64,000 nt of DNA, taken from NCBI GenBank assembly GCA_022448955.1, contig JAKVCU010000054.1, positions 38,303 through 102,302 on the forward strand, read 5' to 3'. Within the stretch, counting starts at the first letter, position 1; each line of letters begins with the position of its first letter. This DNA is from Saprospiraceae bacterium (lineage in GTDB: Bacteria > Bacteroidota > Bacteroidia > Chitinophagales > Saprospiraceae). Under the pieces are notes generated by a model. It did not search any database, had not been told where the DNA came from, and saw only the letters and a list, made by a program, of their open reading frames with translations. The position numbers were made by a program, and so were the translations under genes. Shown piece by piece: positions 49,501 through 56,743 of the stretch.

Positions 49501-49565
49501 TGAGAATAAAAGTTGAAAAGAAAAAAACAGACGAAAAGCGTGCCGCGTAAAACGTGGTTTTCCAT
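43587..49565 (-). CDS. giant SprB-repeat surface adhesin, T9SS-exported
   Basis: 1992 residues. A signal peptide ends FYSQA. In order: a proprotein-convertase P-domain (about 30-190; LRLLIEHTWMGDLELVLRSPSG); a fibronectin-III-like domain; a MAM-like domain (FYYHMYGDDIGQLRLEV); a MopE-type Asp-rich metal-binding motif (FVDMDGDGFGD...DNDDDCDDGNP...IDDNCNGIEDD, about 480-550); and Ig-like domains. About 14 SprB-type repeats follow (C-x-G..DG.I...GG..PY.Y.WSNG...L..G.Y.V.VTD..GC) over roughly residues 800-1900, then a T9SS sorting domain (IYPNPTKSQTWIDIQL...GTYMLQVLL). SprB is the mobile gliding adhesin of Flavobacterium. Here a sticky filament for gliding, attachment or prey contact is inferred. 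Confidence 0.88.
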   Translation of the reverse strand: MENHVLRGTLFVCFFLFNFYSQAQVTLSNPSDCLLGASISTNNCPQNEPGQNPDLFDIQVNGIVGTQLGVDVYLSELRLLIEHTWMGDLELVLRSPSGQTISLSNHNGGNKDNFGDPSVEDCSAYGVLQQFACQSIVDAIPPYTDQAYAPEESFLNFNDGSNPNGTWQLQICDHELANAGTLEFIHLVFEEINCLPIENAGLLNVDSTTVVLDWVDADCENTIIEYGAPGFMPGLDGSAGQGTVVMATCPPFSLMGLSANTDYDIYIRRYCSDSDTYAANSCVVSASTLCQPTSLTAFENFNSEIECVAACGFSCMLDGMWQNSANDDFDWFPKALNTVTPNTGPSADVDGDGKYLYIETSGNNCINGKEAELISDCIAFNKAGSDECHFSFYYHMYGDDIGQLRLEVTNDGINWTNLWSVSGDQGNQWNKQYLAFNQFVDGTILQFRFIATSANGFEGDIALDNIAFYGSSSLGAPNIPYFVDMDGDGFGDSQLPPLFSCYGIPPPGYADNDDDCDDGNPLVNPDAEEILCNFIDDNCNGIEDDGFLPPPIVINDTICSGETALLEGIPATGRPIYWFSEPTGFASFLALGNSFEPSLPANNTSVPQIYTYYVEENGGPGCTSSERSVAHVVVHPKPSVSGSSPALCPGESFDLNSIVFEDLNLTGVDVTFHLASPATAANQITDTEISIENNTLIYYLATNTYGCQVENQLNILFKDGPDISFDPNSLDLCRGEIGNANVIADGPNFPFTYQWSNGPTTISNTFSANLLFEDTDYYKVTVTDAEGCFSVDSIAVNTSSSIDTIMRSIQGVSACGANDGQIMLTPVDGIAPYTFSWESDAGLTGSGNSIGSDIFIFDLEQGSYSISLTDNSPNACETVIEVLVNGPGFAITSTDIQTISCFGASDGELCIFTQGDGISFNWNDGSSEDCLSGLSPGMYQVTISNGTCETILDFELEAPPELGVISDSVLPSCGNTPDGSIQLTPFGGTAPYTFEWSNNEVTETINELIGGTYIVTITDVNDCSITETIVLESAEFIGVQLDSIHTVSCLGAEDGYLQVSIEGGTPPYDLHWSNGSSAPIVSNLMAGEYTLEVTDFLGCQEMVTYTIESPDSLVVSLLTLENPACFGDKSGRIGVSVSGGTTPYSYEWSNGQDGSTADFLPVDTYYLTVTDANGCIAEEFSAELTATSFIALNANITQPDCLGQTDGAINLGPTGVAPFQYAWSTNPLEDTLVSVNNLEAGIYTVTVTDGADCIYSESFEIDPTQVFDVVIELVQPFCENENNGAIAVTVVESGGSNFGFEWSNMSTSEDLFGIGDGDYQLTITDQEGCEYVSDTLSIESPPALNLRVEAIGEIDCQANETAYIEIGVEGGIAPYDFHWQEAENSYMTEDIFNLGAGTYMLTITDANMCPLDTIIILSEPEELKLNWTIPTGDLCDPNIMPSICASATGGIAPYFFFLNGEEPMNPNASCFEGLEAGEYILSVEDSRGCITESTIIKIDEDNPKVVIDTFYIEPISCPGSTDGSMTAIVSGGSGFYEFHFTPTHIVQIAEDSVSCINLASGDQYSVTITDLNTGCVAESETLTLDDPEIIAIQRDSTTGVSCIGLSNGSTFISPSGGTPPYQFNWMNDQGEVIAQTEDLENVDGGTYSLEIIDDKGCMANFINFIITSPSDVLEVDIMSIDVLCNGENSGSIDLSIQGGASPYDIIWNTGATSPVLENIGAGTYAATITDADGCEIIADNILVEEPSTPIDPNAVPLPVSCFDGFDGMILTNVSGGLMPYNYQWFRDGNLLGGEFFPDLENVQAGNYTLEVSDDNGCVQLFPFVVTQPDSFYVDFDIIYPNLPDEVGSITAVVGGGTPDYSYDWNTGATTPTIENITLGAFYEVVVTDDKGCVVNTFTVLTNTINNAFIDQLSIYPNPTKSQTWIDIQLIQSQEAEFILYDLLGRILWRTTPSEIKEKRISLDMSSLSSGTYMLQVLLNGQNAALEKIILSK

Positions 49566-49877
49566 AGGGCAATTTAGTTTTGTAGGCTAAAAATGCAAAA
49601 CCTGAGACTTTGATCAATATTAGATATAAAAACGTCTAGTGGCTATATTGCATTATCTTGGGAGGTACAATTCCTCCAGAATTCATGTAGTTTTCGCTTG
49701 TAATATATAACTTTCTAAAGAAATCTGACAGCCCATACCAATGATGCACTGTCAGATTTACCGTTTATTTACCTTATAGTAAAGATAATTGAGCCTATCG
49801 CCTATTAAGAATTGATCAATTAGCCTGATGAATTGACCGAATCGGAAAAGAGGAAAACTCACTTATCACATAAATAT
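49566..49877. other. intergenic region between leuS and the adhesin gene
   Basis: About 310 bases holding the leuS terminator (49721-49759). The adhesin's promoter must lie in its left part, but no TAnnTTTG box was found. Confidence 0.5.
49721..49759 (-). terminator. terminator of leuS
   Basis: AAATCTGACAG and CTGTCAGATTT are perfect 11-bp arms with a 17-base loop. On the minus strand a T-rich tail (TTTCTTT) follows. It lies about 120 bases after the leuS stop. Confidence 0.7.
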
Positions 49878-52754
49878 TTAACCAACCACGATATTGATCA
49901 TACGTTTAGGAACAACAATCACTTTACGGATTGTTTTTCCTTCCGTCCATTTTTGAATGGCCTCTAGTGATAAGGCAGCTTTTTCCAATTCATCTTTAGA
50001 AGCGTCTGCGGGAAATTCAGCACTTGCTCTTTTCTTTCCATTGATACTAATTGGATACTCGATGCTATCTTCCTTCAAGTAATCTTCATTAAATTCAGGA
50101 TAAGCTGCTTGATGTATACTTCCTTGCCCCCCCAAACGCTGCCACAATTCTTCGGTCACGAAAGGAGCAAAAGGAGCCATCACTACAATCAAATCTTTCA
50201 AAATTGCGGATTTATTACAATTCATTTTTTTCAAATCATTCACTGCAATCATAAATCCACTCACACAAGTGTTGAAAGAAAACCGCTCTATATCATCAGA
50301 TACTTTCTTGATCAATTGGTGCAATACTTTCCATTCGTCCTTAGTAGGCGCATCATCAGATACAGCGAATTCGTTATTTTTATTTGTAAATAAGCTCCAC
50401 AGCTTACGCAAAAACTTACTTACACCGTCGATACCCTTTGTATCCCAAGGCTTAGCTTGCTCAATTGGCCCTAAAAACATTTCATACATACGGAAACAAT
50501 CTGCTCCATAACGCTCTACCACATCATCAGGGTTCACCACATTAAAGTAGCGTTTAGACATTTTTCCAACCTCGGAAATAGTCATCAAATGAGAACCTGC
50601 TGCATCCACATGAGGCTTAAACATACCTTTGTGATAAACCCCACTGCCACATTCAAAGATAGCATCTTTGAATTCTGGGCGCCAGTCCACAAATTTCTTC
50701 ACACTATCTGTATCCACATAAGAGCTATTGGAGCCATAATTTTGGACATAATCAATATGAATAGGAATTTTCGCAAATTCAGTACCGAGCTCTTCCATTT
50801 CTTTTTTAGCGATATCTGCGCAAGCAAAACGGCTATAGCCATCTATTTTTTCTTTTTGCAGCATCAAAAATTCAATCACCCCTTGAATCATTCCTTGGTT
50901 GATTAATTTCTTGGCATATTCTTCTTGAGGAACTAAGCCTAAGTCAAACAAAAATTTATTCCAAAAACGACTGTACAGCAAGTGTCCTACTGCGTGCTCA
51001 GAACCACCCAAATATAAATCGACATTCTGCCAGTAGTCTACCGCCTCTTTGGATACAAATTCATTTTCGTTATTAGGATCCATATATCGGTAAAAGTACC
51101 ATGAAGAACCAGCCCAACCTGGCATTGTAGACAATTCATAATCATATTTGCCTTTGTACTTCCATTCTTCTGCACGTCCTAAAGGCGGCTCGCCTGTTTC
51201 TGTAGGCAAATATTTGTCTACTGTTGGCAATTCTAATGGCAAATCCGCTTCGTCAATTAAGTAAGGTACCCCATCTTTCCAGTATGCTGGTACGGGCTCT
51301 CCCCAGTAGCGTTGTCTAGAGAATACCGCATTGCGAATTCTGTACTGTATTTTTCCGCGCCCCATCTTACGTTCTTCCAACCACTCGATCAATTGAGGCA
51401 CTGCTTCGGCATACTCCAAACCATTAATAAAGCCAGAATTGATATATTTTCCTTCTTTAGTGGCGTCTGCTTGCTCTTCCATATTTTCTTGAGCATCCAA
51501 GATTGGAACGATGGGCAAATCAAAATGCTTAGCAAAATCCCAGTCTCTTTGATCACCAGAAGGTACAGCCATTACTGCTCCCGTACCATAACCAGCTAAT
51601 ACATAGTCAGCGATATAAATAGGCACTTTCTCACCATTAAAAGGATGGATACAGTAACCACCTGTAAATTGCCCTGTAACTTTCTTCACTTCCTGCATAC
51701 GTTCTACTTCCGAACGAGAAGCCGTCCAGGTACGATATTCATCTACTTTTTCACGATATTCATCCGTTGTGATAACATCTACCATTTCATGTTCAGGAGC
51801 CAAACACATAAAAGTAACCCCAAATATCGTATCAACACGAGTAGTAAATACTTCGATTTTTTGTTCAGGTGCATTTTCTAATGCAAATTTCACACTAGCC
51901 CCCTGCGAACGACCAATCCAGTTGCGTTGCTGTTCCTTCAAGGATTCTGGCCAGTCAACCGTATCCAAGCCGGTCAGCAATCGATCTGCATAAGCAGTAA
52001 TACGCATGCTCCACTGCTGCATTAACTTGCGTTCCACGGGGTAGCCCCCCCGTTCACTCACCCCATCTTTCACCTCGTCATTGGATAAAACAGTTCCCAA
52101 GGCAGGGCACCAGTTTACGTAACTCTTTTCAGGGAAGGTTAGGCGATAGTTTAGCAAGAACAACTGTTGTTCTTTTTCATCCATTCCATTCCAATCCTCC
52201 GCTGAAATATCAGCTGTATCCTCATGACAAACTGCTTTGACATTAGCATTCCCCTCTTTGCTCAATTTTTCTATTAATTGATCAATAGGTAAGGCTTTAT
52301 CCGCCTCTTGATCATAATAATGCTTAAACAATTGCATGAATATCCACTGCGTCCACTTATAATACTGCGAGCTACTTGTACGAACTTCTCGGCTCCAGTC
52401 ATAAGAGAAACCAATATTATCCAGTTGTTGACGGTAGCGATTGATATTTTCTTCTGTTGCCACAGCAGGGTGAATACCTGTTTGAATCGCATATTGTTCT
52501 GCAGGTAATCCAAAAGAATCATAGCCCATTGGATGAAGCACATTATAGCCACTTAATCGCTTGTAACGAGCATAAATATCTGAAGCGATATAACCTAATG
52601 GGTGACCAACGTGCAATCCAGCACCAGATGGATAAGGAAACATATCCAAAACATAAAACTTAGGACGATTGCTTTCATTACTGACTTTATAAACCTCATT
52701 TTTGTCCCAATATGCTTTCCATCTTTTTTCAATTTCTCTTGGATTGTATTCCAT
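49878..52754 (-). CDS. leuS: leucyl-tRNA synthetase
   Basis: About 958 residues from the ATG at 52754; the frame is open to 52802, but MEYNPREIEKRWKAYW is the normal N-terminus of the family. It charges tRNA-Leu in the cytosol. The class I HIGH motif is PYPSGAGLHVGHPLGY and the KMSKS loop reads KMSKR. The CP1 editing domain is present (VFTTRVDTIFGVTFMCLAPEH). The catalytic core is interrupted by an insertion typical of Bacteroidota LeuRS (LINQGMIQGVIEF...VDWRPEFKDAIFECGSG), followed by the anticodon-binding helices. Length is longer than the E. coli enzyme (860), in line with that insert. Confidence 0.97.
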   Translation of the reverse strand: MEYNPREIEKRWKAYWDKNEVYKVSNESNRPKFYVLDMFPYPSGAGLHVGHPLGYIASDIYARYKRLSGYNVLHPMGYDSFGLPAEQYAIQTGIHPAVATEENINRYRQQLDNIGFSYDWSREVRTSSSQYYKWTQWIFMQLFKHYYDQEADKALPIDQLIEKLSKEGNANVKAVCHEDTADISAEDWNGMDEKEQQLFLLNYRLTFPEKSYVNWCPALGTVLSNDEVKDGVSERGGYPVERKLMQQWSMRITAYADRLLTGLDTVDWPESLKEQQRNWIGRSQGASVKFALENAPEQKIEVFTTRVDTIFGVTFMCLAPEHEMVDVITTDEYREKVDEYRTWTASRSEVERMQEVKKVTGQFTGGYCIHPFNGEKVPIYIADYVLAGYGTGAVMAVPSGDQRDWDFAKHFDLPIVPILDAQENMEEQADATKEGKYINSGFINGLEYAEAVPQLIEWLEERKMGRGKIQYRIRNAVFSRQRYWGEPVPAYWKDGVPYLIDEADLPLELPTVDKYLPTETGEPPLGRAEEWKYKGKYDYELSTMPGWAGSSWYFYRYMDPNNENEFVSKEAVDYWQNVDLYLGGSEHAVGHLLYSRFWNKFLFDLGLVPQEEYAKKLINQGMIQGVIEFLMLQKEKIDGYSRFACADIAKKEMEELGTEFAKIPIHIDYVQNYGSNSSYVDTDSVKKFVDWRPEFKDAIFECGSGVYHKGMFKPHVDAAGSHLMTISEVGKMSKRYFNVVNPDDVVERYGADCFRMYEMFLGPIEQAKPWDTKGIDGVSKFLRKLWSLFTNKNNEFAVSDDAPTKDEWKVLHQLIKKVSDDIERFSFNTCVSGFMIAVNDLKKMNCNKSAILKDLIVVMAPFAPFVTEELWQRLGGQGSIHQAAYPEFNEDYLKEDSIEYPISINGKKRASAEFPADASKDELEKAALSLEAIQKWTEGKTIRKVIVVPKRMINIVVG

Positions 52755-52970
52755 GACTTTTTTATTCGTTATGTTGGTATTAAAACATTGGTACAGCTCC
52801 AATCAGAGTTACCATCAAATTTAAAGCTGCGAAAATAGCCAAAATGATGGACTTGCGAAAGGTGAAACCCTATTTAGTATGGGGTGAAAAATAAATTATT
52901 CTATTATTTAGAGCTTTAGCAAATAATAACCTATACAATTGAACTTGTAATTTTTTCCTCATACTTCCTT

Positions 52971-52999
52971 AAAAAGCCCTGCCTTTGACGTCAGGCAGG
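52971..52999. repeat. CCTGCC palindrome with minus-strand T-run
   Basis: CCTGCC...GGCAGG arms flank TTTGACGTCA, itself containing the 8-base palindrome TGACGTCA. Read on the minus strand the hairpin is followed by GCTTTTT, as in a terminator. Confidence 0.55.
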
Positions 53000-53005
53000 C
53001 TCACT

Positions 53006-53033
53006 GTAGCTTTGGCTATAGCTACGTTTTTTT
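53006..53033 (+). terminator. terminator-like hairpin without an upstream gene
   Basis: GTAGCT and AGCTAC pair around an 8-base loop, followed by GTTTTTTT. The only gene upstream (leuS) points the other way, so this would end an unannotated plus-strand transcript. Confidence 0.5.
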
Positions 53034-53149
53034 CCTTGTCTGATAAAAAATAACTTCATTAATTTTGCGTAGTATATTAAGTAGTTAGGCTAAAACCATG
53101 CGTAACTTTCATATTGTCAGTTACTTATGATTTTTGAGCTGAGGCCGTG

Positions 53150-53165
53150 CCTGCCGGCTGGCAGG
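53150..53165. repeat. CCTGCC-GGCT-GGCAGG palindrome
   Basis: A perfect 6-bp GC stem with a 4-base loop in very AT-rich sequence. It is similar to the palindromes at 52978 and 19416 and is a candidate REP-like element. Confidence 0.5.
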
Positions 53166-53329
53166 AATTTATTATACAAGCAATTTTGACTAGCCGCTTA
53201 ATTTCTACATCCTTTATCTTATTTCTGCTTCATACCTTATTGACATTAGACTTATTTCTGTTAACATTGGACGATTAAAAATAATTCCATTCTAAGAATT
53301 AGAATATTTTTAAACCACTTAAGATTCTA

Positions 53330-53337
53330 TATATTTG
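53330..53337 (+). promoter_or_regulatory. -7 promoter element of the gene at 53358
   Basis: TATATTTG fits the consensus exactly, 20 bases before the ATG, giving a leader of about 14 bases. The -33 region has only T-rich sequence. Confidence 0.5.
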
Positions 53338-53357
53338 ACAAAAACAAACCATTAAAA

Positions 53358-53819
53358 ATGATTAAAAGTATATTAAGGTTAGCTGCTATTTTGGTCGTTG
53401 GTATACTATTTTACAACTACTTCTTAGGTACCCCAACCGAAAAAGAACAATCGCGTAAAATCTTTTCTAAAGCTAAAGACCTAGGCAAAGAAGCTTGGGA
53501 TCTACTCAAAACAGAAAAAGAAAAGCTGGATGAAGGCAAATATGATGAGGCTTTGGATAAAATCACTGTCTTACTGAATACTTTAAAAAGAAAAGCGGAG
53601 AATATTGAAGATAGCGGCATCATTGATCAGATTGCTGATTTAGAGCGGAAAAGAAGTGACTTGGAGCGCAAGCTTAATGGTGACACACCAACTTCTTATG
53701 ACGATAACAACCGAAGCCTAACTAGTAAAGGAGGTCAAGATAATGGAGCAATCAAAAGAGAGTTCGAAGATTTGGTCAAAGAAACAGAGTCCATTATGAA
53801 AAAGATGGAAAAAGAATAA
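53358..53819 (+). CDS. hypothetical membrane-anchored coiled-coil protein
   Basis: 153 residues. One N-terminal transmembrane helix (ILRLAAILVVGILFYNYFL) is followed by a highly charged, almost purely helical domain with heptad-like spacing (LGKEAWDLLKTEKEKLDEGK, IADLERKRSDLERKL) and a Lys/Glu-rich end. This is a membrane-tethered coiled coil. No family is recognised. It ends just before an inverted repeat shared with the convergent gene. Confidence 0.7.
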   Translation: MIKSILRLAAILVVGILFYNYFLGTPTEKEQSRKIFSKAKDLGKEAWDLLKTEKEKLDEGKYDEALDKITVLLNTLKRKAENIEDSGIIDQIADLERKRSDLERKLNGDTPTSYDDNNRSLTSKGGQDNGAIKREFEDLVKETESIMKKMEKE

Positions 53820-53827
53820 TCGCTTTC

Positions 53828-53858
53828 CACTAGAGTAGGTCCACTACCTACTCTAGTG
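53828..53858. terminator. 13-bp inverted repeat between convergent genes
   Basis: CACTAGAGTAGGT and ACCTACTCTAGTG are perfect arms around CCACT. It overlaps the last codons of the minus-strand gene. There is no T-run on either side, so its role as a terminator is inferred from position. Confidence 0.55.
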
Positions 53859-54438
53859 AAGCACGAATACAATCTTTGATTGGACTGATATTATCCACTA
53901 GTATATTTCCTCTGTGAGAAAAGCTTCCTTCTTTGTAATGTGCTTCAATGATAATATAATTGATAAAGGCTTTGGTGGTAAACTGGAATTCATATTTTTT
54001 CCAATCTTCATGATCAATAAAAGGAGACTCAAATAAGAGTTGATCTTTCGAACATTTGCGGGTAGAGCCCCATACTCTCACTTTAATTACATCCACGTAA
54101 GAATCATATACATTAGCATGCGCCAAATCAAGACTCATTTCATAACATTCCTTTCTTTTTAAAGGTCTTTTTAAACGCTGGCCTATACTTTCCCAGGTTC
54201 CATCCTCACGAGTAATCAATCCTACATAGGTTTCTCCTTCGGAGGATTCTTTTCTCACTCCCCAAAAACCAGGAAGTATATCTGGAGTTGTTCCCAACTC
54301 ACAAGGAAACCAGCCTACCGGAACTGTAGCATCTTGTGGAGCTCCTTCAAAAGAAGCATTACTTAAATAAATTTGTGCATTTCCCGAAAGGGAGATCAAA
54401 ACGCACACCAATAATGAAAAAAATGAATGAATTCGCAT
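53848..54438 (-). CDS. secreted protein with galactose-binding-like fold
   Basis: 196 residues. A signal peptide ends SGNAQ. The body reads as one beta-sandwich: IYLSNASFEG start, PVGWFPCELGTTPDI, GETYVGLITREDGTWESIGQRL, CYEMSLDLAHANVYDSY, WKKYEFQFTTKAFINYIIIEAHY and GNILVDNIS. The order is that of carbohydrate-binding / galactose-binding-like modules found at the N-terminus of secreted Bacteroidota proteins. It has no T9SS sorting domain, so it is probably periplasmic. The ligand is unknown. Confidence 0.72.
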   Translation of the reverse strand: MRIHSFFSLLVCVLISLSGNAQIYLSNASFEGAPQDATVPVGWFPCELGTTPDILPGFWGVRKESSEGETYVGLITREDGTWESIGQRLKRPLKRKECYEMSLDLAHANVYDSYVDVIKVRVWGSTRKCSKDQLLFESPFIDHEDWKKYEFQFTTKAFINYIIIEAHYKEGSFSHRGNILVDNISPIKDCIRASLE

Positions 54439-54555
54439 TAAAAAACCTTAATTTTATCAGAGAATTTGCTAATAGCAAGTATCTGTCTTTCAAAACAATC
54501 GTTACAATCTGAGCTATTAGCTATTTCAAAGCGTTTAAGATAGTGTTTTATTTTA

Positions 54556-54563
54556 TAAATTTG
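54556..54563 (+). promoter_or_regulatory. -7 element of the ftsX operon
   Basis: TAAATTTG matches TAnnTTTG, 34 bases before the ftsX start. The -33 region is weak (only TTTA). It is a likely promoter of the four-gene operon downstream. Confidence 0.5.
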
Positions 54564-54596
54564 CGACTCTAATCTTTAGTTCAAGAACGCCTATTT

Positions 54597-55478
54597 ATGT
54601 CAGAAAATGCCAATAAATATATCCCCATTAAGCCAAATTACTTCTATGCCATTTTCAGTGTAGCTCTAGTTTTGTTTTTATTGGGTTTCTTCGGCTTAGT
54701 CCTGCTTTACTCGCAATCATTAGTCAAGACTTTAAAGGAGCAGATGAAGGTCTTAGTGGAGTTAAAAGAAAACGCTACAGAAGATCATATTATTGCAATT
54801 GATCATCGTCTGCGAAAGCTACCGACAATCAAGGAAGAATCCGTAACCTTTGTCAGCAAAGAAGATGCTGCTAAGTTTATGGATGAACAAGAAGGCTTCA
54901 ACGAAGACATTTCCAAATTAGACTTGGCCAATCCTTATTTGGATGCTTTTACTTTTCAAGTAAAAGCGGAGTTTATGCAAATAGATTCTTTAGATGCCCT
55001 ACGTAGTGTTATTCGTAAAGATAGTATGGTGAATAATGTTTATTACCAAGAGACTTTAGTGGATGATATTGCCTTCAATGTGGAGCGAATAGCCTATTTT
55101 GCCTTGGGTATTGGAGTATTTTTTATTATTGTAGCATTCAGTCTTATACATAATACGATTAGGTTAGCGATGTATGCCAATCGTTTTTTAATTAAGAATA
55201 TGGAATTGGTTGGTGCTTCTTGGGAATTTATTAGCCGGCCGTATCTCTTTAGAAGTTTATGGAATGGTATTCTTAGTGGTCTTTTTGCGATTGGGTTGCT
55301 ATCCCTTATCATTTTTTTAGCAAATCAAAAGCTACCAGAATTAAAAGCTATTCAGAATTATACTAACTTTGCAAGCCTTTTTGCAGCCTTACTTCTTATA
55401 GGAATCTTAATCAATTGGTTGAGCACCTATTATGTGGTTAATAAATACTTAAGAATGCGTGTAGATGATTTATATTAG
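54597..55478 (+). CDS. ftsX: cell division permease-like protein FtsX
   Basis: 293 residues, normal length. FtsX forms an inner-membrane complex with the ATPase FtsE that controls periplasmic peptidoglycan hydrolases at the division site. Seen are a first transmembrane helix (YFYAIFSVALVLFLLGFFGLVLLY), an extracytoplasmic domain (about 50-165; VTFVSKEDAAKFMDEQ), and three helices in the C-terminal half around residues 170-280. The family motif NTIRLAMYANRFLIKNMELVGAS is in the intracellular loop. ftsE is not in this window. It is the first gene of a run with DUF3098, uppP and truB, separated by 44, 12 and 54 bases. Confidence 0.93.
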   Translation: MSENANKYIPIKPNYFYAIFSVALVLFLLGFFGLVLLYSQSLVKTLKEQMKVLVELKENATEDHIIAIDHRLRKLPTIKEESVTFVSKEDAAKFMDEQEGFNEDISKLDLANPYLDAFTFQVKAEFMQIDSLDALRSVIRKDSMVNNVYYQETLVDDIAFNVERIAYFALGIGVFFIIVAFSLIHNTIRLAMYANRFLIKNMELVGASWEFISRPYLFRSLWNGILSGLFAIGLLSLIIFLANQKLPELKAIQNYTNFASLFAALLLIGILINWLSTYYVVNKYLRMRVDDLY

Positions 55479-55522
55479 AAGAGAGGCCATTAATTTAGAG
55501 ATTGTACCAACCGCAAAAAAAA

Positions 55523-55882
55523 ATGAGTAAAAGAAAAGAACAAAAAAAGAAGGTAGTCGTTACGACGAGTACACAGAAAAAGAGGACAGTAAAAACACAA
55601 TCTAACTCACCCAAAGCTAAAGCTAAGAGTAGCCGAGCAGGTTCTGCAACTACCGTTCGCAGCCAAGTGGAATTCACTTTTAATGCTGAGAATTACAAGT
55701 GGATGGGAATTGGCGTGGCACTTATTGTACTAGGGATGGTATTGATGGGTGGAGGTAGCATGCCCAGCCCAGATGTTTGGGATGAAAACATCATCTATGG
55801 CTTTCGCCGAACAGTACTTGCTCCTATTCTTATTCTTGCTGGTTTAGCTTTACAGGTTTTTGCGATTTTCAAAAAATCTTAA
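55523..55882 (+). CDS. DUF3098 family membrane protein
   Basis: About 119 residues from ATG 55523; the frame opens at TTG 55502, but ATG follows it by seven codons. The N-terminal 40 residues are very basic (Lys/Ser/Thr-rich). Two transmembrane helices follow (MGIGVALIVLGMVLMGGG and VLAPILILAGLALQVFAIF), with the DUF3098 signature MPSPDVWDENIIYGFRRT between them. The position between ftsX and uppP is common in Bacteroidota, which hints at an envelope or division role, but no function is known. Confidence 0.88.
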   Translation: MSKRKEQKKKVVVTTSTQKKRTVKTQSNSPKAKAKSSRAGSATTVRSQVEFTFNAENYKWMGIGVALIVLGMVLMGGGSMPSPDVWDENIIYGFRRTVLAPILILAGLALQVFAIFKKS

Positions 55883-55894
55883 GCATATTAATCA

Positions 55895-56689
55895 ATGGAA
55901 GATTTGATTAGATCCATTATCCTTGGAATCATTCAAGGACTTACTGAATTTTTGCCTGTTAGTAGTAGCGGGCACCTAGAATTAGCCAAGTTTTTTATGG
56001 GTGACGATAGCGTCGCAGAAGAAAGTATGCTGATGACTGTCACACTTCATGCTGCTACTGCACTAAGTACGATTGTAGTTTTCCGAAAGGATATTGCAGA
56101 AATCCTAGGTGGTTTGTTTCAATTCAAATGGAACGACCAAACGGCCTTTTCTGCAAAAATTATCCTATCCATGATTCCAGCAGTATTTGTCGGTTTACTT
56201 TTTGAAGACCAAATTGAACAGTTGTTCAATAAGCAAATTTTACTCGTTGGACTTATGCTTATAGTGACAGGTATTCTCCTATTTTTTGCAGATCGGGCGA
56301 AAAACACCAACAAAAAAGTTGGGTTTGGAAGTGCATTAATAGTAGGAATTGCTCAAGCTATTGCAATTCTACCAGGAATATCTCGCTCTGGTGCAACGAT
56401 TTCCACTACTGTTTTGTTAGGCATAGATAGAGAGCGTGCCGCCCGATTTTCCTTTTTAATGGTGGTGCCATTGATTCTTGGAAAAATGGCAAAAGACTTA
56501 TTGAGTGGGGAGATGGCTTCAGCGAGTGCTCATATCGGAGAACTTTCGATTGGTTTCTTAGCGGCTTTTTTTACTGGTTTATTGGCATGTACATGGATGA
56601 TAAAACTTGTAAAAAATAGTAATTTGACTTATTTTTCAATATATTGTTTTATTGTAGCGGCTATCGCGATTGCATCGTGGTATTTATAA
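55895..56689 (+). CDS. uppP: undecaprenyl-diphosphatase UppP (BacA)
   Basis: 264 residues, usual length. This multi-spanning inner-membrane enzyme recycles the lipid carrier by cleaving undecaprenyl pyrophosphate to the monophosphate for peptidoglycan and glycan synthesis, and gives bacitracin tolerance. The first motif GIIQGLTEFLPVSSSGHLEL, with its Glu-rich active site, and the second motif LPGISRSGATIS, with the conserved Arg-Ser, are both present, amid about eight hydrophobic helices. It shares the ftsX operon and lies 12 bases after DUF3098. Confidence 0.96.
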   Translation: MEDLIRSIILGIIQGLTEFLPVSSSGHLELAKFFMGDDSVAEESMLMTVTLHAATALSTIVVFRKDIAEILGGLFQFKWNDQTAFSAKIILSMIPAVFVGLLFEDQIEQLFNKQILLVGLMLIVTGILLFFADRAKNTNKKVGFGSALIVGIAQAIAILPGISRSGATISTTVLLGIDRERAARFSFLMVVPLILGKMAKDLLSGEMASASAHIGELSIGFLAAFFTGLLACTWMIKLVKNSNLTYFSIYCFIVAAIAIASWYL

Positions 56690-56743
56690 TGTCAGGGCAA
56701 AACCGTCAACTCAGTTGGCTCTGATATTTCACCAAAAACAGAG

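Larger units (their letters stand above)
52755..53357. other. divergent intergenic region with palindromes
   Basis: About 600 bases between leuS and a small plus-strand gene. It contains palindromes with terminator-like T-runs on both strands (52971-53033) and a CCTGCC palindrome (53150-53165), listed separately, and a promoter box at 53330. No open frame was supported. Confidence 0.5.

Noticed and set aside
43587..49565. Regular repeats of the giant adhesin considered as a CRISPR-like or satellite array
   Set aside because: The repeats are protein modules of about 80 residues inside one long open frame with diverged DNA; no CRISPR spacing or cas genes in the window.
56690..56725. 11-codon frame overlapping the uppP stop (TAATG) before truB
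   Set aside because: Too short, ends well before truB and encodes no attenuator-like residue pattern.
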